This document shows, in pieces, positions 22,339-30,145 of a stretch of 64,000 nt of DNA (within the stretch, counting starts at the first letter, position 1; each line of letters opens with the position of its first letter). Under the pieces are notes generated by a model, which saw nothing but the letters and a program-made list of their open reading frames with translations, did not search any database and was not told the origin of the DNA. The stretch comes from Candidatus Desulfofervidaceae bacterium (GTDB lineage: Bacteria; Desulfobacterota; Desulfofervidia; Desulfofervidales; Desulfofervidaceae): assembly GCA_027064585.1 (NCBI GenBank), contig JAMOPI010000028.1, positions 1 through 64,000 of the forward strand, in the 5' to 3' direction. Position numbers and translations under genes: made by a program.

Positions 22339-22379
22339 AAAACTAAAAGAAAATTTTTGTCTACCAGCTGGGTCTTATA

Positions 22380-23735
22380 ATGGAAGAGTTTTTACCAATT
22401 ATTCTGGCAGCAGGTAAAGGTAGCCGGATGCGGTCTGATTTACCTAAAGCATTGCATCCTCTTTTGGGACGTCCTCTTCTTATGCATGTGGTGAGAACCC
22501 TTAAGGAGTTAGATTTTAAAAAAATAGTTGTCGTAGTAGGCTATAAAGCCGAACAGATAAAGGCAAGTATAGAGGAAGACAGTTTAGAATTTGTGGAGCA
22601 AAAGGAACAATTGGGTACCGGGCATGCCTTGATGTGCTGTAAGGAGCTATGGACAGATTTTAAGGGCGCGCTCCTTGTATTAAACGGTGATGTGCCTTTA
22701 CTCCAGAAAGAGACTTTAAGAAATTTGATGGAAGTTCACCTTAAAGAACAGGCCGCTTTAACCCTGCTTACAGCTAAAGTAGAGAAAAGTGGAGAATATG
22801 GTGTAATTTTAAGAGAAAAAGGGGGAGCAATCAAGGGTATTGCGGAGATAACGGAAAGAGAAAACACTTCCGATCCAGCCGAAATCAATGCGGGTGTTTA
22901 TTGTTTTAAGACAGCATTTTTAAACGAACATCTCTTTTCTTTGTCTCCAAATTCCAAGAAAGGAGAGTATTACCTTACGGATTTAATTAAGATAGCAGCC
23001 GTAAAAAAGGAAAAAATTGCTAGCTATGAGGCCCCATTTGCAGAGATTATTGGCATTAACACGCGTAAGGACCTTGCGTTGGCCACCTCTGTTCTTAAGC
23101 AGCAAGTGTTAGAAAAGCACATGTTGAATGGAGTTACGATTGTATCGCCTGAAAATACCTATATAGAAATGGATGTGAAAATCGGCCGTGATACCGTTAT
23201 TTTCCCAGGCGTATGCTTGCGCGGACAAACGGTTATTGGAAAAGGCTGTGTGTTAGAAAACGGGACCGTAGTCGTAGACAGTGTAATTGGCAATCAGGTG
23301 CATATCAAGCCTTATTCGGTAATCACTGAGAGTAAAATAGAAGATCATGTGGCGATTGGTCCCTTTGCCCACCTGCGGCCAGGGACTTATATTGCCACAG
23401 AGGCCAGAATTGGTAATTTTGTAGAGGTGAAAAAGAGTTATGTAGGCAGGGGAAGTAAGGCCAGCCATTTGACCTATCTTGGGGATGCTGAAATTGGTGA
23501 AGGTGTGAACATTGGTGCAGGTACCATTACCTGCAATTATGATGGTCAGAGAAAACACAAGACAGTAATAGAAGATAGGGCCTTTATCGGCAGCAACACG
23601 GCCCTTGTAGCCCCGGTTAAGGTAGGAGAAGGGGCGTTAATTGGGGCTGGTTCGGTTATCACTGAAGATGTTCCGCCTGAGACCCTAGCCATTGCCAGGG
23701 CCAGGCAGGTACATAAACCTAAAAAAAGAAGATAA
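22380..23735 (+). CDS. glmU: Bifunctional GlmU: glucosamine-1-P acetyltransferase / GlcNAc-1-P uridyltransferase
   Basis: A 451-residue bifunctional enzyme giving UDP-GlcNAc for peptidoglycan and LPS. The N-terminal uridyltransferase has LAAGKGSRMRSDLPKALHPL, QLGTGHAL and LNGDVPLL; the C-terminal left-handed beta-helix shows the hexapeptide repeats, GPFAHLRPGT, KASHLTYLGDAEIG and GAGTITCNYDG with the catalytic His/Asn region. Full length. The ribosome-binding site is weak. glmS starts two bases after its stop codon. Confidence 0.97.
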   Translation: MEEFLPIILAAGKGSRMRSDLPKALHPLLGRPLLMHVVRTLKELDFKKIVVVVGYKAEQIKASIEEDSLEFVEQKEQLGTGHALMCCKELWTDFKGALLVLNGDVPLLQKETLRNLMEVHLKEQAALTLLTAKVEKSGEYGVILREKGGAIKGIAEITERENTSDPAEINAGVYCFKTAFLNEHLFSLSPNSKKGEYYLTDLIKIAAVKKEKIASYEAPFAEIIGINTRKDLALATSVLKQQVLEKHMLNGVTIVSPENTYIEMDVKIGRDTVIFPGVCLRGQTVIGKGCVLENGTVVVDSVIGNQVHIKPYSVITESKIEDHVAIGPFAHLRPGTYIATEARIGNFVEVKKSYVGRGSKASHLTYLGDAEIGEGVNIGAGTITCNYDGQRKHKTVIEDRAFIGSNTALVAPVKVGEGALIGAGSVITEDVPPETLAIARARQVHKPKKRR

Positions 23736-23737
23736 AG

Positions 23738-25570
23738 ATGTGTGGAATTGTTGGCTATGTTGGTTTTCAAGATTGTCCTCTTATTTTATTGGATGCCTTA
23801 AAACGGCTAGAATATAGAGGTTATGATTCTGCAGGGATAGCCGTTATTCAGAATGGAAGGCTTTTATGTCACCGCACGGTAGGCAAATTGATCAACTTAG
23901 AAAGATTGCTATTAACTCAGCCCGTAAGTGGACATATAGGGATTGGCCATACGCGCTGGGCGACACACGGTGCTCCTTCAGAAATAAATGCCCATCCCCA
24001 TGTAGTGGATAAAGTGGCGGTTGTACATAATGGTATTATTGAAAATTATGTTGCCTTAAGGCAGGAGCTAGAAGATAAGGGGACTAGATTTTCCTCCCAA
24101 ACAGATACAGAAGTTATTGCTCAATTAATTGCCCTTTATTTGAAAGAAGGGAATTCTTTTGAAGAAGCAGTGTGCAATACCATTGCGCGTTTGGAAGGAT
24201 CTTTTGCGCTTGGTATTTTATGTGCGGATGAACCTGAAACGCTTATTGCCGTACGGCAAGAGAGCCCTTTAATCCTTGGTTTTGGTGAAGGAGAATACTT
24301 TATCGCCTCTGATGCCCCGGCCCTTCTTCCTTATACCAAGAAGGTACACTTTATGAATGATGGCGAGATGGCGGTTATTACACCTACGGGCGTTACGCTT
24401 AAAGACTTCTCTGGCAATCTTCTTCCCTACGAAGTTACTGAAATTCCTTGGTCTCCTCTTTTGGCCGAAAAGGCAGGTTATAAACACTTTATGCAAAAAG
24501 AGATATTTGAACAACCCCGGGCCATTATTGATACCTTTAGGGGCCGCATTTATCCAAATAAAGGAGAGGTAGTCTTTGAAGAATTTAATCTTTCGCAAGA
24601 AGAGATAAAAGAGATTGAAAAAATTTGGATTGTGGCCTGTGGAACTTCCTGGCACGCTGGTTTGGTAGGAAAGTATATGTTAGAAAGGCTATGTCGCATT
24701 CCGGTAGAAGTAGATCTTGGATCTGAGTTTCGCTATCGTGATCCTATTATCAACAAAAAGATGCTCCTTGTCCTTATTTCGCAATCGGGTGAGACGGCCG
24801 ATACCTTGGCGGCCATGCGGGAAGGCAAACGGAAAGGGGCTAAAACCCTGGCCATTTGTAATGTCCTAGGTAGTACTATTGCCCGTGAGTGTGATTATGT
24901 TATCTATACCCATGCGGGGCCTGAGATTGGGGTGGCCTCTACAAAGGCCTTTACGACCCAATTGACAGTGCTTTATCTACTTACACTCTATTTTGCCAAA
25001 CGGCTTGGCAAATTAGATGAGATGAAGGTGAAGGAATATCTCTCACAGCTTATGGTTTTGCCTGGCAAGATAGAAAAGATTTTAGACGATACAAAGTCAA
25101 TAGAGGAATTGGCGATAAAATATAGTAAGGTGGAAGATTTTCTATACTTGGGCAGAGGTGTTTATTTCCCCATTGCGCTAGAAGGGGCCTTAAAACTGAA
25201 GGAAATCTCTTATATTCATGCCGAGGCTTATGCCGCAGGAGAAATGAAGCATGGTCCTATTGCCTTAATAGATGAGAATATGCCAGTTGTAATTTTAGCC
25301 CCTAAGGGAGAGACCTTTGAAAAGATCCGTAGTAATATGGAAGAAGTGCTCTCGCGTAAAGGTAGGGTGATTGCGTTAACCGAACCAGAGTGTCAAGAAA
25401 TCGCTGCAAAGGCAGAAGATACGATTTTTATTCCACCCCTAGAAAACTCGTTTTTAAAGGCCATCCTGCTCACGGTACCACTACAGTTGTTGGCCTATTA
25501 TATTGCCGTCTTCAGAGGAACAGATATAGATCAACCTCGCAATTTGGCCAAGAGCGTGACGGTGGAATGA
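23738..25570 (+). CDS. glmS: Glutamine-fructose-6-phosphate aminotransferase (isomerising)
   Basis: A 610-residue enzyme making glucosamine-6-phosphate from fructose-6-phosphate and glutamine, first step to UDP-GlcNAc. N-terminal Ntn glutaminase with nucleophile Cys2 (MCGIVGYVG), THTRWATHG-like GHTRWATHGAPS and HNGIIENY; two SIS domains with SQSGETADTLAAM, AETEIGVASTK-like GPEIGVASTKAFT and C-terminal NLAKSVTVE. Tightly coupled to glmU; only two bases separate them, so there is no room for a glmS ribozyme. Confidence 0.98.
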   Translation: MCGIVGYVGFQDCPLILLDALKRLEYRGYDSAGIAVIQNGRLLCHRTVGKLINLERLLLTQPVSGHIGIGHTRWATHGAPSEINAHPHVVDKVAVVHNGIIENYVALRQELEDKGTRFSSQTDTEVIAQLIALYLKEGNSFEEAVCNTIARLEGSFALGILCADEPETLIAVRQESPLILGFGEGEYFIASDAPALLPYTKKVHFMNDGEMAVITPTGVTLKDFSGNLLPYEVTEIPWSPLLAEKAGYKHFMQKEIFEQPRAIIDTFRGRIYPNKGEVVFEEFNLSQEEIKEIEKIWIVACGTSWHAGLVGKYMLERLCRIPVEVDLGSEFRYRDPIINKKMLLVLISQSGETADTLAAMREGKRKGAKTLAICNVLGSTIARECDYVIYTHAGPEIGVASTKAFTTQLTVLYLLTLYFAKRLGKLDEMKVKEYLSQLMVLPGKIEKILDDTKSIEELAIKYSKVEDFLYLGRGVYFPIALEGALKLKEISYIHAEAYAAGEMKHGPIALIDENMPVVILAPKGETFEKIRSNMEEVLSRKGRVIALTEPECQEIAAKAEDTIFIPPLENSFLKAILLTVPLQLLAYYIAVFRGTDIDQPRNLAKSVTVE

Positions 25571-25616
25571 TGCTGATCAAGTTTCAAGAAACTGCTTGTT
25601 TTTTTGGATGTAAGTT

Positions 25617-26972
25617 ATGAAAAATGTTTTAGTAGGTATCTTATGTCTTTTTCTTTGTGTCCAATCTAGTCTTGCCCTGACCATTGCCCAAGAAAAGAGA
25701 ATAGGCAGGGAATTTTTTAAAGAGGTAAAAAAACAGGTGCCCCTCATTTCTGATCCAGCACTTAATGCCTATTACAATGAAATTGGTCAGTCCTTAGTAA
25801 GGCATTTAAGTAAACAAGACTATGTGTATCACTTTTTTCTTATTGACCAGCCTACCCTCAATGCCTTTTCTGGCCCTGGAGGATACATCTTTATGTATCG
25901 TGGTCTTTTTCTCATCTTTGATACCGAAGATGAATTGGCAGCCGTAACGGCCCACGAAATTGGTCATGTGGTAAATAGACACATTGCTAAACGTTTAGAA
26001 CGCAACAAAAAACTAAGCCTCGCTGCCCTCGCAGGTATATTGGCTGGAACCATTCTTGGAGGAGGGAGTCCTGCACTGGCCACAGGGCTTATGACTACTT
26101 CGGTGGCAACGACGATGGCCATGGAGCTTAAGTACAGTCGGCAGGACGAAGAGCAAGCCGATAGGACAGGGTTACAGCTTTTGATGAAAAGTGGCTACAA
26201 CGCTGAGGCTATGGTGGACGCCTTTAAAAAACTGGCTCGGTTTAGCCTAGAGGGAGGTGGAGCCATTCCGGCCTATTTAAAAACCCACCCGGATCTGGAC
26301 GTGCGCATTGTCTATATTGCCAGTGCCTTAAAAAATATGGGAGTAAGGCCTACAAAGAGGGATCAGACACGCTTTCAACTCATGCAAGCAAGGATGCGAG
26401 CCCTTTATACGGATAGAGAAAAGGCAAAGGGATATTTCCAATATCTTAAAAAGAAGAATAATAAAAACCCTGTATCTTTTTATGGTTTAGGATTGTGTTT
26501 GATGCAAGATAAGGATTGGCAAGAGGCTATTGCCAATTTTAAAGAGGCATTGTTGTTACATGACAGTTTTTTGTTTAAACGTGAACTAGGCATTTGCTAT
26601 GCCGAGTTAGGGCAATATAAAAAGGCAATTTATTATTTAACAAAGGTGCCTTTAGATGCTCAGGTGTCCCTTTATCTAGGCTTGGCCTATCAGCATTTAG
26701 GCAACCTAAAAGGGGCCATTGCTACTTGGCAGGCAGCCTTAAAGCACTATGACCCGGATATTACTCTTGATACTTCTACTTATACACGCCTTTGCTATTA
26801 TTTGGGACAGGCCTATGCGGTAAATAAACAGCAGGATTGGGCCCATTATTACATTGGCCTCTACTTCAAATTAAAAGGAGAAATGCCACAGGCCCAGTAT
26901 CATTTTAAAAAGGCAATGCAATTAACGCATGATCCAAAACTAAAGGAATTAATTTCAAAGAAAAGGCAATGA
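25617..26972 (+). CDS. M48 metalloprotease with TPR repeats (BepA/LoiP-like), periplasmic
   Basis: A 451-residue secreted protease. Residues 1-20 form a signal peptide (hydrophobic run then SSLA). The M48 domain contains the zinc site HEIGH (H113, E114, H117) preceded by NAFSGPGGYIFMYRG, and the third ligand region KYSRQDEEQADRTG; the C-terminal half (about 270-440) has TPR-like helices (FKEALLLHDS, YLGLAYQHLGNLKGAI). This architecture matches BepA, which checks and degrades misassembled outer-membrane proteins such as LptD. Its last four bases overlap the ATP-grasp gene. OMP quality control is inferred from architecture. Confidence 0.88.
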   Translation: MKNVLVGILCLFLCVQSSLALTIAQEKRIGREFFKEVKKQVPLISDPALNAYYNEIGQSLVRHLSKQDYVYHFFLIDQPTLNAFSGPGGYIFMYRGLFLIFDTEDELAAVTAHEIGHVVNRHIAKRLERNKKLSLAALAGILAGTILGGGSPALATGLMTTSVATTMAMELKYSRQDEEQADRTGLQLLMKSGYNAEAMVDAFKKLARFSLEGGGAIPAYLKTHPDLDVRIVYIASALKNMGVRPTKRDQTRFQLMQARMRALYTDREKAKGYFQYLKKKNNKNPVSFYGLGLCLMQDKDWQEAIANFKEALLLHDSFLFKRELGICYAELGQYKKAIYYLTKVPLDAQVSLYLGLAYQHLGNLKGAIATWQAALKHYDPDITLDTSTYTRLCYYLGQAYAVNKQQDWAHYYIGLYFKLKGEMPQAQYHFKKAMQLTHDPKLKELISKKRQ

Positions 26973-27793
26973 TTCTTTCTTTTTGGCCAACGGTAAAAAT
27001 AGGCACCTCTTTAAATCTTCCGCCGGTGGATTTTTCTCCTGAACAAATTGCCCTTATAAAAAAGGCAAAGTTTATTATTCTACCACCTCAATGTAAACCA
27101 TTCCAATATTGGTTTTGCCAAAAGTTTGCGCCTGTTTTCCCTTGTTTGTCTACCTCATTCCAGTTTCCAGGTAAGGTAGGGCATCTTTTTGTCTTTCAAT
27201 TGGCCCAGGTGCCTTATCCTCCTACTAAAGTCTTTGTGGGGACAGGTGATTTTCAAAAGAGATGTGCAAGAGGAGAGAAATTATATCCCTATCCCCTTGT
27301 GGTCAAGTGGAATCGTGGCGGTGGTGGTGCCTTTGTGTATCTTGTAAGAAATGAAACAGAACTAGACCAGACCATTAAACGACTCGCCTGTTATGAAAAA
27401 GCAGGTCCTACTTTTATTGTTCAGCCTTATATTGAACACGATAAATGTGATCTGCGGGTAGTGGTAATTGGTAACGAATTTTTGACCTACTGGCGCTGTC
27501 AGCAGGATCCAAAGGAATTTCGCAGTAATGTGGGCCGGGGGGCAAAGATAATCCATCATCTTTACCCTGACCTAGAGGCTGAAGCAGTGATGTTGGTTAA
27601 GAAGGTTTGTAAAAAGACGGGCATTAATCTGGCCGCCTTTGATATCATGTTTACCGAGAAAGAAAAAACTCCCCTTTTTTTAGAAATTAACTATGGCTTT
27701 GGCCTTACAGGGATAGGAGGATATGCCCGCTTTAAAGAAATATTAAACCGGGAAGTCAAAAAATGGATATCTCAACTAGATGTCTCTGCATGA
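26969..27793 (+). CDS. ATP-grasp domain protein (RimK-like), function unknown
   Basis: A 274-residue protein with an ATP-grasp fold: YPYPLVVKWNRGGGGAFVYLV is the nucleotide-binding Lys and glycine-rich loop, FIVQPYIE supplies the hinge, DLRVVVIGNEFLTYWRC is the RimK-like strand pair, and AFDIMFTEKEKTPLFLEINYGFGLTG holds the Mg-binding Asp/Glu/Asn triad. Such enzymes ligate a carboxylate to an amine or thiol. The N-terminal 90 residues (preATP-grasp) are divergent. ATGA overlap with the M48 protease gene suggests a shared operon, but no substrate can be named. Confidence 0.72.
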   Translation: MILSFWPTVKIGTSLNLPPVDFSPEQIALIKKAKFIILPPQCKPFQYWFCQKFAPVFPCLSTSFQFPGKVGHLFVFQLAQVPYPPTKVFVGTGDFQKRCARGEKLYPYPLVVKWNRGGGGAFVYLVRNETELDQTIKRLACYEKAGPTFIVQPYIEHDKCDLRVVVIGNEFLTYWRCQQDPKEFRSNVGRGAKIIHHLYPDLEAEAVMLVKKVCKKTGINLAAFDIMFTEKEKTPLFLEINYGFGLTGIGGYARFKEILNREVKKWISQLDVSA

Positions 27794-27870
27794 CGGACTA
27801 GGATAAACATCCCTGCCAATATGCCACTTAAGATGATAAGCACACAGATAAAAAAGACCTTTTTACGCAT
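27772..27870 (-). CDS. Candidate 32-residue single-span membrane peptide
   Basis: An ATG at 27870 (minus strand) preceded by GGAGGGG at six bases opens a 32-codon frame: MRKK, a hydrophobic stretch from about residue 5 to 25 (VFFICVLIILSGILAGMF), then a short tail ending HAETSS. A TATAAT sits upstream (27903-27898) though its -35 is poor. The frame overlaps the end of the ATP-grasp gene by 22 bases tail to tail. The K-rich start plus one helix looks like a small inner-membrane protein or an uncleaved signal anchor. No homologue recognised; expression is unproven. Confidence 0.45.
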   Translation of the reverse strand: MRKKVFFICVLIILSGILAGMFILVRHAETSS

Positions 27871-27919
27871 TTTCCCCTCCGTTAAAGAGAGATAGGTATT
27901 ATACTTCATTAACCTCTAT

Positions 27920-27948
27920 TTGAAAAAATTAAAATTTTCTGATATAAA
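27920..27948 (+). promoter_or_regulatory. Promoter of the CoA-disulfide/polysulfide reductase gene
   Basis: TTGAAA (27920-27925) and TATAAA (27943-27948), 17-base spacer, 32 bases before the ATG with a GGGAGGG ribosome-binding site between. Confidence 0.68.
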
Positions 27949-27980
27949 TTTTTGTTATTTTTTATAGGGAGGGAAGGACG

Positions 27981-29693
27981 ATGAAGGTAGTCGTCATTGG
28001 AGCAGTGGCCGCAGGCCCTAAAGCAGCCTGCCGGATAAAACGCCTTTTGCCAGACGCCGAAGTAGTAATGGTTGATAAGGACAGCATTATCTCCTACGGG
28101 GCGTGTGGCATTCCCTATTTTATTAGTGGTGATGTGCCATCTTTAGAAGAACTTTACTCTACCAATTATCATGTCATAAGAGACGTGGAATTTTTTGAAA
28201 AGACAAAAGGAGTAAAGGTTCTTCCCCAAACCGAAGCCACCTTTATAGACCGGAAGAAAAAAGAGGTTACGGTTAAAAATCTGGTAACAGGGAAGGAAGA
28301 GATTTTATCTTACGATAAGCTGGTAATTGCCACTGGTAGTACTCCGTTTATTCCCCCTATCCCTGGTATTGAAGCCGAAGGGGTGATGACAGTAGTTAAT
28401 ATGCATGATACGCAAAAAATACATAATCTTATTAAAAGAGGAGAAGTGGAAAGTGCCGTCATTATTGGAGGAGGGGCAATAGGGATAGAAATGGCCGAGG
28501 CCCTAACCGATATGTGGGGTGTTGAGGTAACGATTGTAGAGATGATGCCGCAACTTCTACCTAAGATCGTGGATTACGATATTTCCCTTATGCTTAAGGC
28601 CCAGCTTGAAATGCATGAGGTAAAGGTTTTATGTGATGCCCAAGTGAAGGAGATAAAGCAGGATGGGAATGGACGGGTCAAGGAAGTAATAACCACAAAG
28701 GGAAACTTGCCTGCTGATTTGGTCATCGTTGCCACTGGTGTGCGGCCAAATACTAAACTGGCTAAAGAGGCTGGGCTCTTAGTTTCACCCCAAGGGATTG
28801 TGGTGAATAGACGTTTACAAACTTCTGATCCTGACATCTATGCAGGTGGTGACTGCATACAGAACTACTGTTTAATTACTGGTAAAGGTATGTTTATGCC
28901 TTCTGGTGCCCTTGCCAACCGGCATGGCCGGGTCATTGGGACGAACGTTGCTGGTGGGTTAGAGCTGTTTGAAGGGATTGTAAGAAGTTTTGTCATCAAG
29001 GTTTTTGATATCTGTGTTGCCAAGACAGGTTTGAGCGTAGAAGTGGCTAGAGAGGAGGGTTTTGATGCCATTCCGATTATGGTCGTCCAACTTGATCGGG
29101 CTCACTTCTATCCGACCAAGCAGCTTATGTATTTACAGCTAACCGTAGAAAAGGGGACACAACGGGTTTTAGGTGTACAGGCTGTAGGAATTAATGGTGA
29201 TGCGGTGGTAGGTAAGGTGAATGCCGTGGCCACGATGCTTAAATTTCAGCCACGGATAGATGATTTAAGTATAGCCGAAATTGCCTATGCCCCTCCTTTT
29301 GGTGCGGCCGTAGATATTTTAAATACCGCTGGCAATGTGGCGAAAAACACCTTGGCAGGCAAAAATCGCACCATTGGTATTAGTGAATTTCTGTCCATCT
29401 GGCAAGCACGGGAGCAAAGTAATTATGTCTTTTTAGATGTGCGCGAAGAGGCCGATGCCAAACCGTTTGTAGAGAGGTTTTCTCCTTTCTGGCTTAATAT
29501 TCCCCAAGGAGAGATTAGAGAAAAACTTTCTGAAATTCCTAAAGACAAAAACATCATTATTATCTGCAACACCGGTATGCGTTCTTATGAGGTGCAACTG
29601 GTTTTAGACACAGCCGGAATTAAAAATACCCTTAACTTGCGGGGCGGAATTGCCGCCCTTAAAATGGCAGGCATAGACTTGTTGGCAGAATAA
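27981..29693 (+). CDS. FAD-dependent CoA-disulfide/polysulfide reductase with C-terminal rhodanese domain
   Basis: A 570-residue fusion. The N-terminal pyridine nucleotide-disulfide oxidoreductase has VVVIGAVAAGPKAACR, the single active cysteine C42 in SYGACGIPYFISGD (CoA-disulfide reductase class), NAD-binding IIGGGAIGIEMAEAL and FAD-binding YAGGDCIQ. After the dimerisation domain, a rhodanese domain (about 460-570) carries the active-loop cysteine in IICNTGMRS (about residue 529). In Shewanella and archaea such fusions (Npsr-type) reduce CoA-persulfide, polysulfide or sulfur with NADH; a sulfur-handling role is therefore likely here. Monocistronic with its own promoter and terminator. Confidence 0.88.
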   Translation: MKVVVIGAVAAGPKAACRIKRLLPDAEVVMVDKDSIISYGACGIPYFISGDVPSLEELYSTNYHVIRDVEFFEKTKGVKVLPQTEATFIDRKKKEVTVKNLVTGKEEILSYDKLVIATGSTPFIPPIPGIEAEGVMTVVNMHDTQKIHNLIKRGEVESAVIIGGGAIGIEMAEALTDMWGVEVTIVEMMPQLLPKIVDYDISLMLKAQLEMHEVKVLCDAQVKEIKQDGNGRVKEVITTKGNLPADLVIVATGVRPNTKLAKEAGLLVSPQGIVVNRRLQTSDPDIYAGGDCIQNYCLITGKGMFMPSGALANRHGRVIGTNVAGGLELFEGIVRSFVIKVFDICVAKTGLSVEVAREEGFDAIPIMVVQLDRAHFYPTKQLMYLQLTVEKGTQRVLGVQAVGINGDAVVGKVNAVATMLKFQPRIDDLSIAEIAYAPPFGAAVDILNTAGNVAKNTLAGKNRTIGISEFLSIWQAREQSNYVFLDVREEADAKPFVERFSPFWLNIPQGEIREKLSEIPKDKNIIIICNTGMRSYEVQLVLDTAGIKNTLNLRGGIAALKMAGIDLLAE

Positions 29694-29700
29694 TATCTTT

Positions 29701-29731
29701 ACATCCCTGCCATTTAGGCAGGGATGTTTTT
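29701..29731 (+). terminator. Rho-independent terminator
   Basis: ACATCCCTGCC (29701-29711) pairs perfectly with GGCAGGGATGT (29717-29727) around a five-base loop, followed by Ts. Confidence 0.93.
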
Positions 29732-29797
29732 GTTATAGTTAATTACATAATTCTAAATTTGTGGGAATTTTCTTCTTTAAGGCCCAATTATAATTGT

Positions 29798-29878
29798 AGC
29801 GCCTTCGCTCGCTTATGCGGTCAAGGCCAAGCCCTACGGGTGGCCTTCGGCCAGCCTTGACCGCGCTCGCTGCGGCGC
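29798..29878. repeat. GC-rich structured dispersed repeat, copy 2
   Basis: Outer arms AGCGCC (29798-29803)/GGCGCT (29873-29878), inner 11-base arms GCGGTCAAGGC (29817-29827)/GCCTTGACCGC (29853-29863), and two small hairpins inside (GCCC-TAC-GGGT and GGCC-TTC-GGCC). It shares the block TCAAGGnCAAGCC (29821-29833) with the other two copies, and CGCTCGC motifs. It would fold as a multi-branched, cloverleaf-like structure in either strand. Followed by a T run and a purine/pyrimidine-rich spacer (29879-29954). Confidence 0.65.
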
Positions 29879-29954
29879 TTTTTTCTTTTTGAGGCCGAGA
29901 AGGAAAAAGAAAAAAATTTCTTTTTTCCCTTCCTCCTTGCGATTTTTCTTTTTT

Positions 29955-30068
29955 GCCAGGGCCGAGGGCGCTCAAGGGCAAGCCCGTAGGGCGCAGCCTG
30001 CGCCTTTGGCGCAGGTCGGAGCAAGCATAGCGAGTAAAGACCCTTGACCGTATAACCGAGGCCCTGGC
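29955..30068. repeat. GC-rich structured dispersed repeat, copy 3
   Basis: Bounded by perfect 9-base inverted arms GCCAGGGCC (29955-29963)/GGCCCTGGC (30060-30068). Inside: TCAAGGG (29972-29978)/CCCTTGA, a small GCCC-GTA-GGGC hairpin, and a perfect CCTGCGCC-TTT-GGCGCAGG hairpin ending at about 30015. The minus strand aligns over about 80 bases with copy 1 (GCTCCGACCTGC, hairpin, GGGCTTGCCCTTGA). No gene sits between 29732 and 30145 apart from these repeats. Confidence 0.68.
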
Positions 30069-30145
30069 ATATAATTTTTAAGAGGAGAAAGGAAATTTGA
30101 GTTTATTTTAGATCAACTTTTGCGGAATACTATAAAATGATGTTT

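Noticed and set aside
23735-23738. A glmS ribozyme upstream of glmS
   Set aside because: glmU and glmS are two bases apart, so no leader exists to hold one.
29739-29981. An 80-codon minus-strand frame across the GC-rich repeats
   Set aside because: Its composition (Arg/Lys/Pro/Gly runs) follows the repeat and purine tract; no ribosome-binding site or family motif. Repeat-driven open frames are a common artefact.
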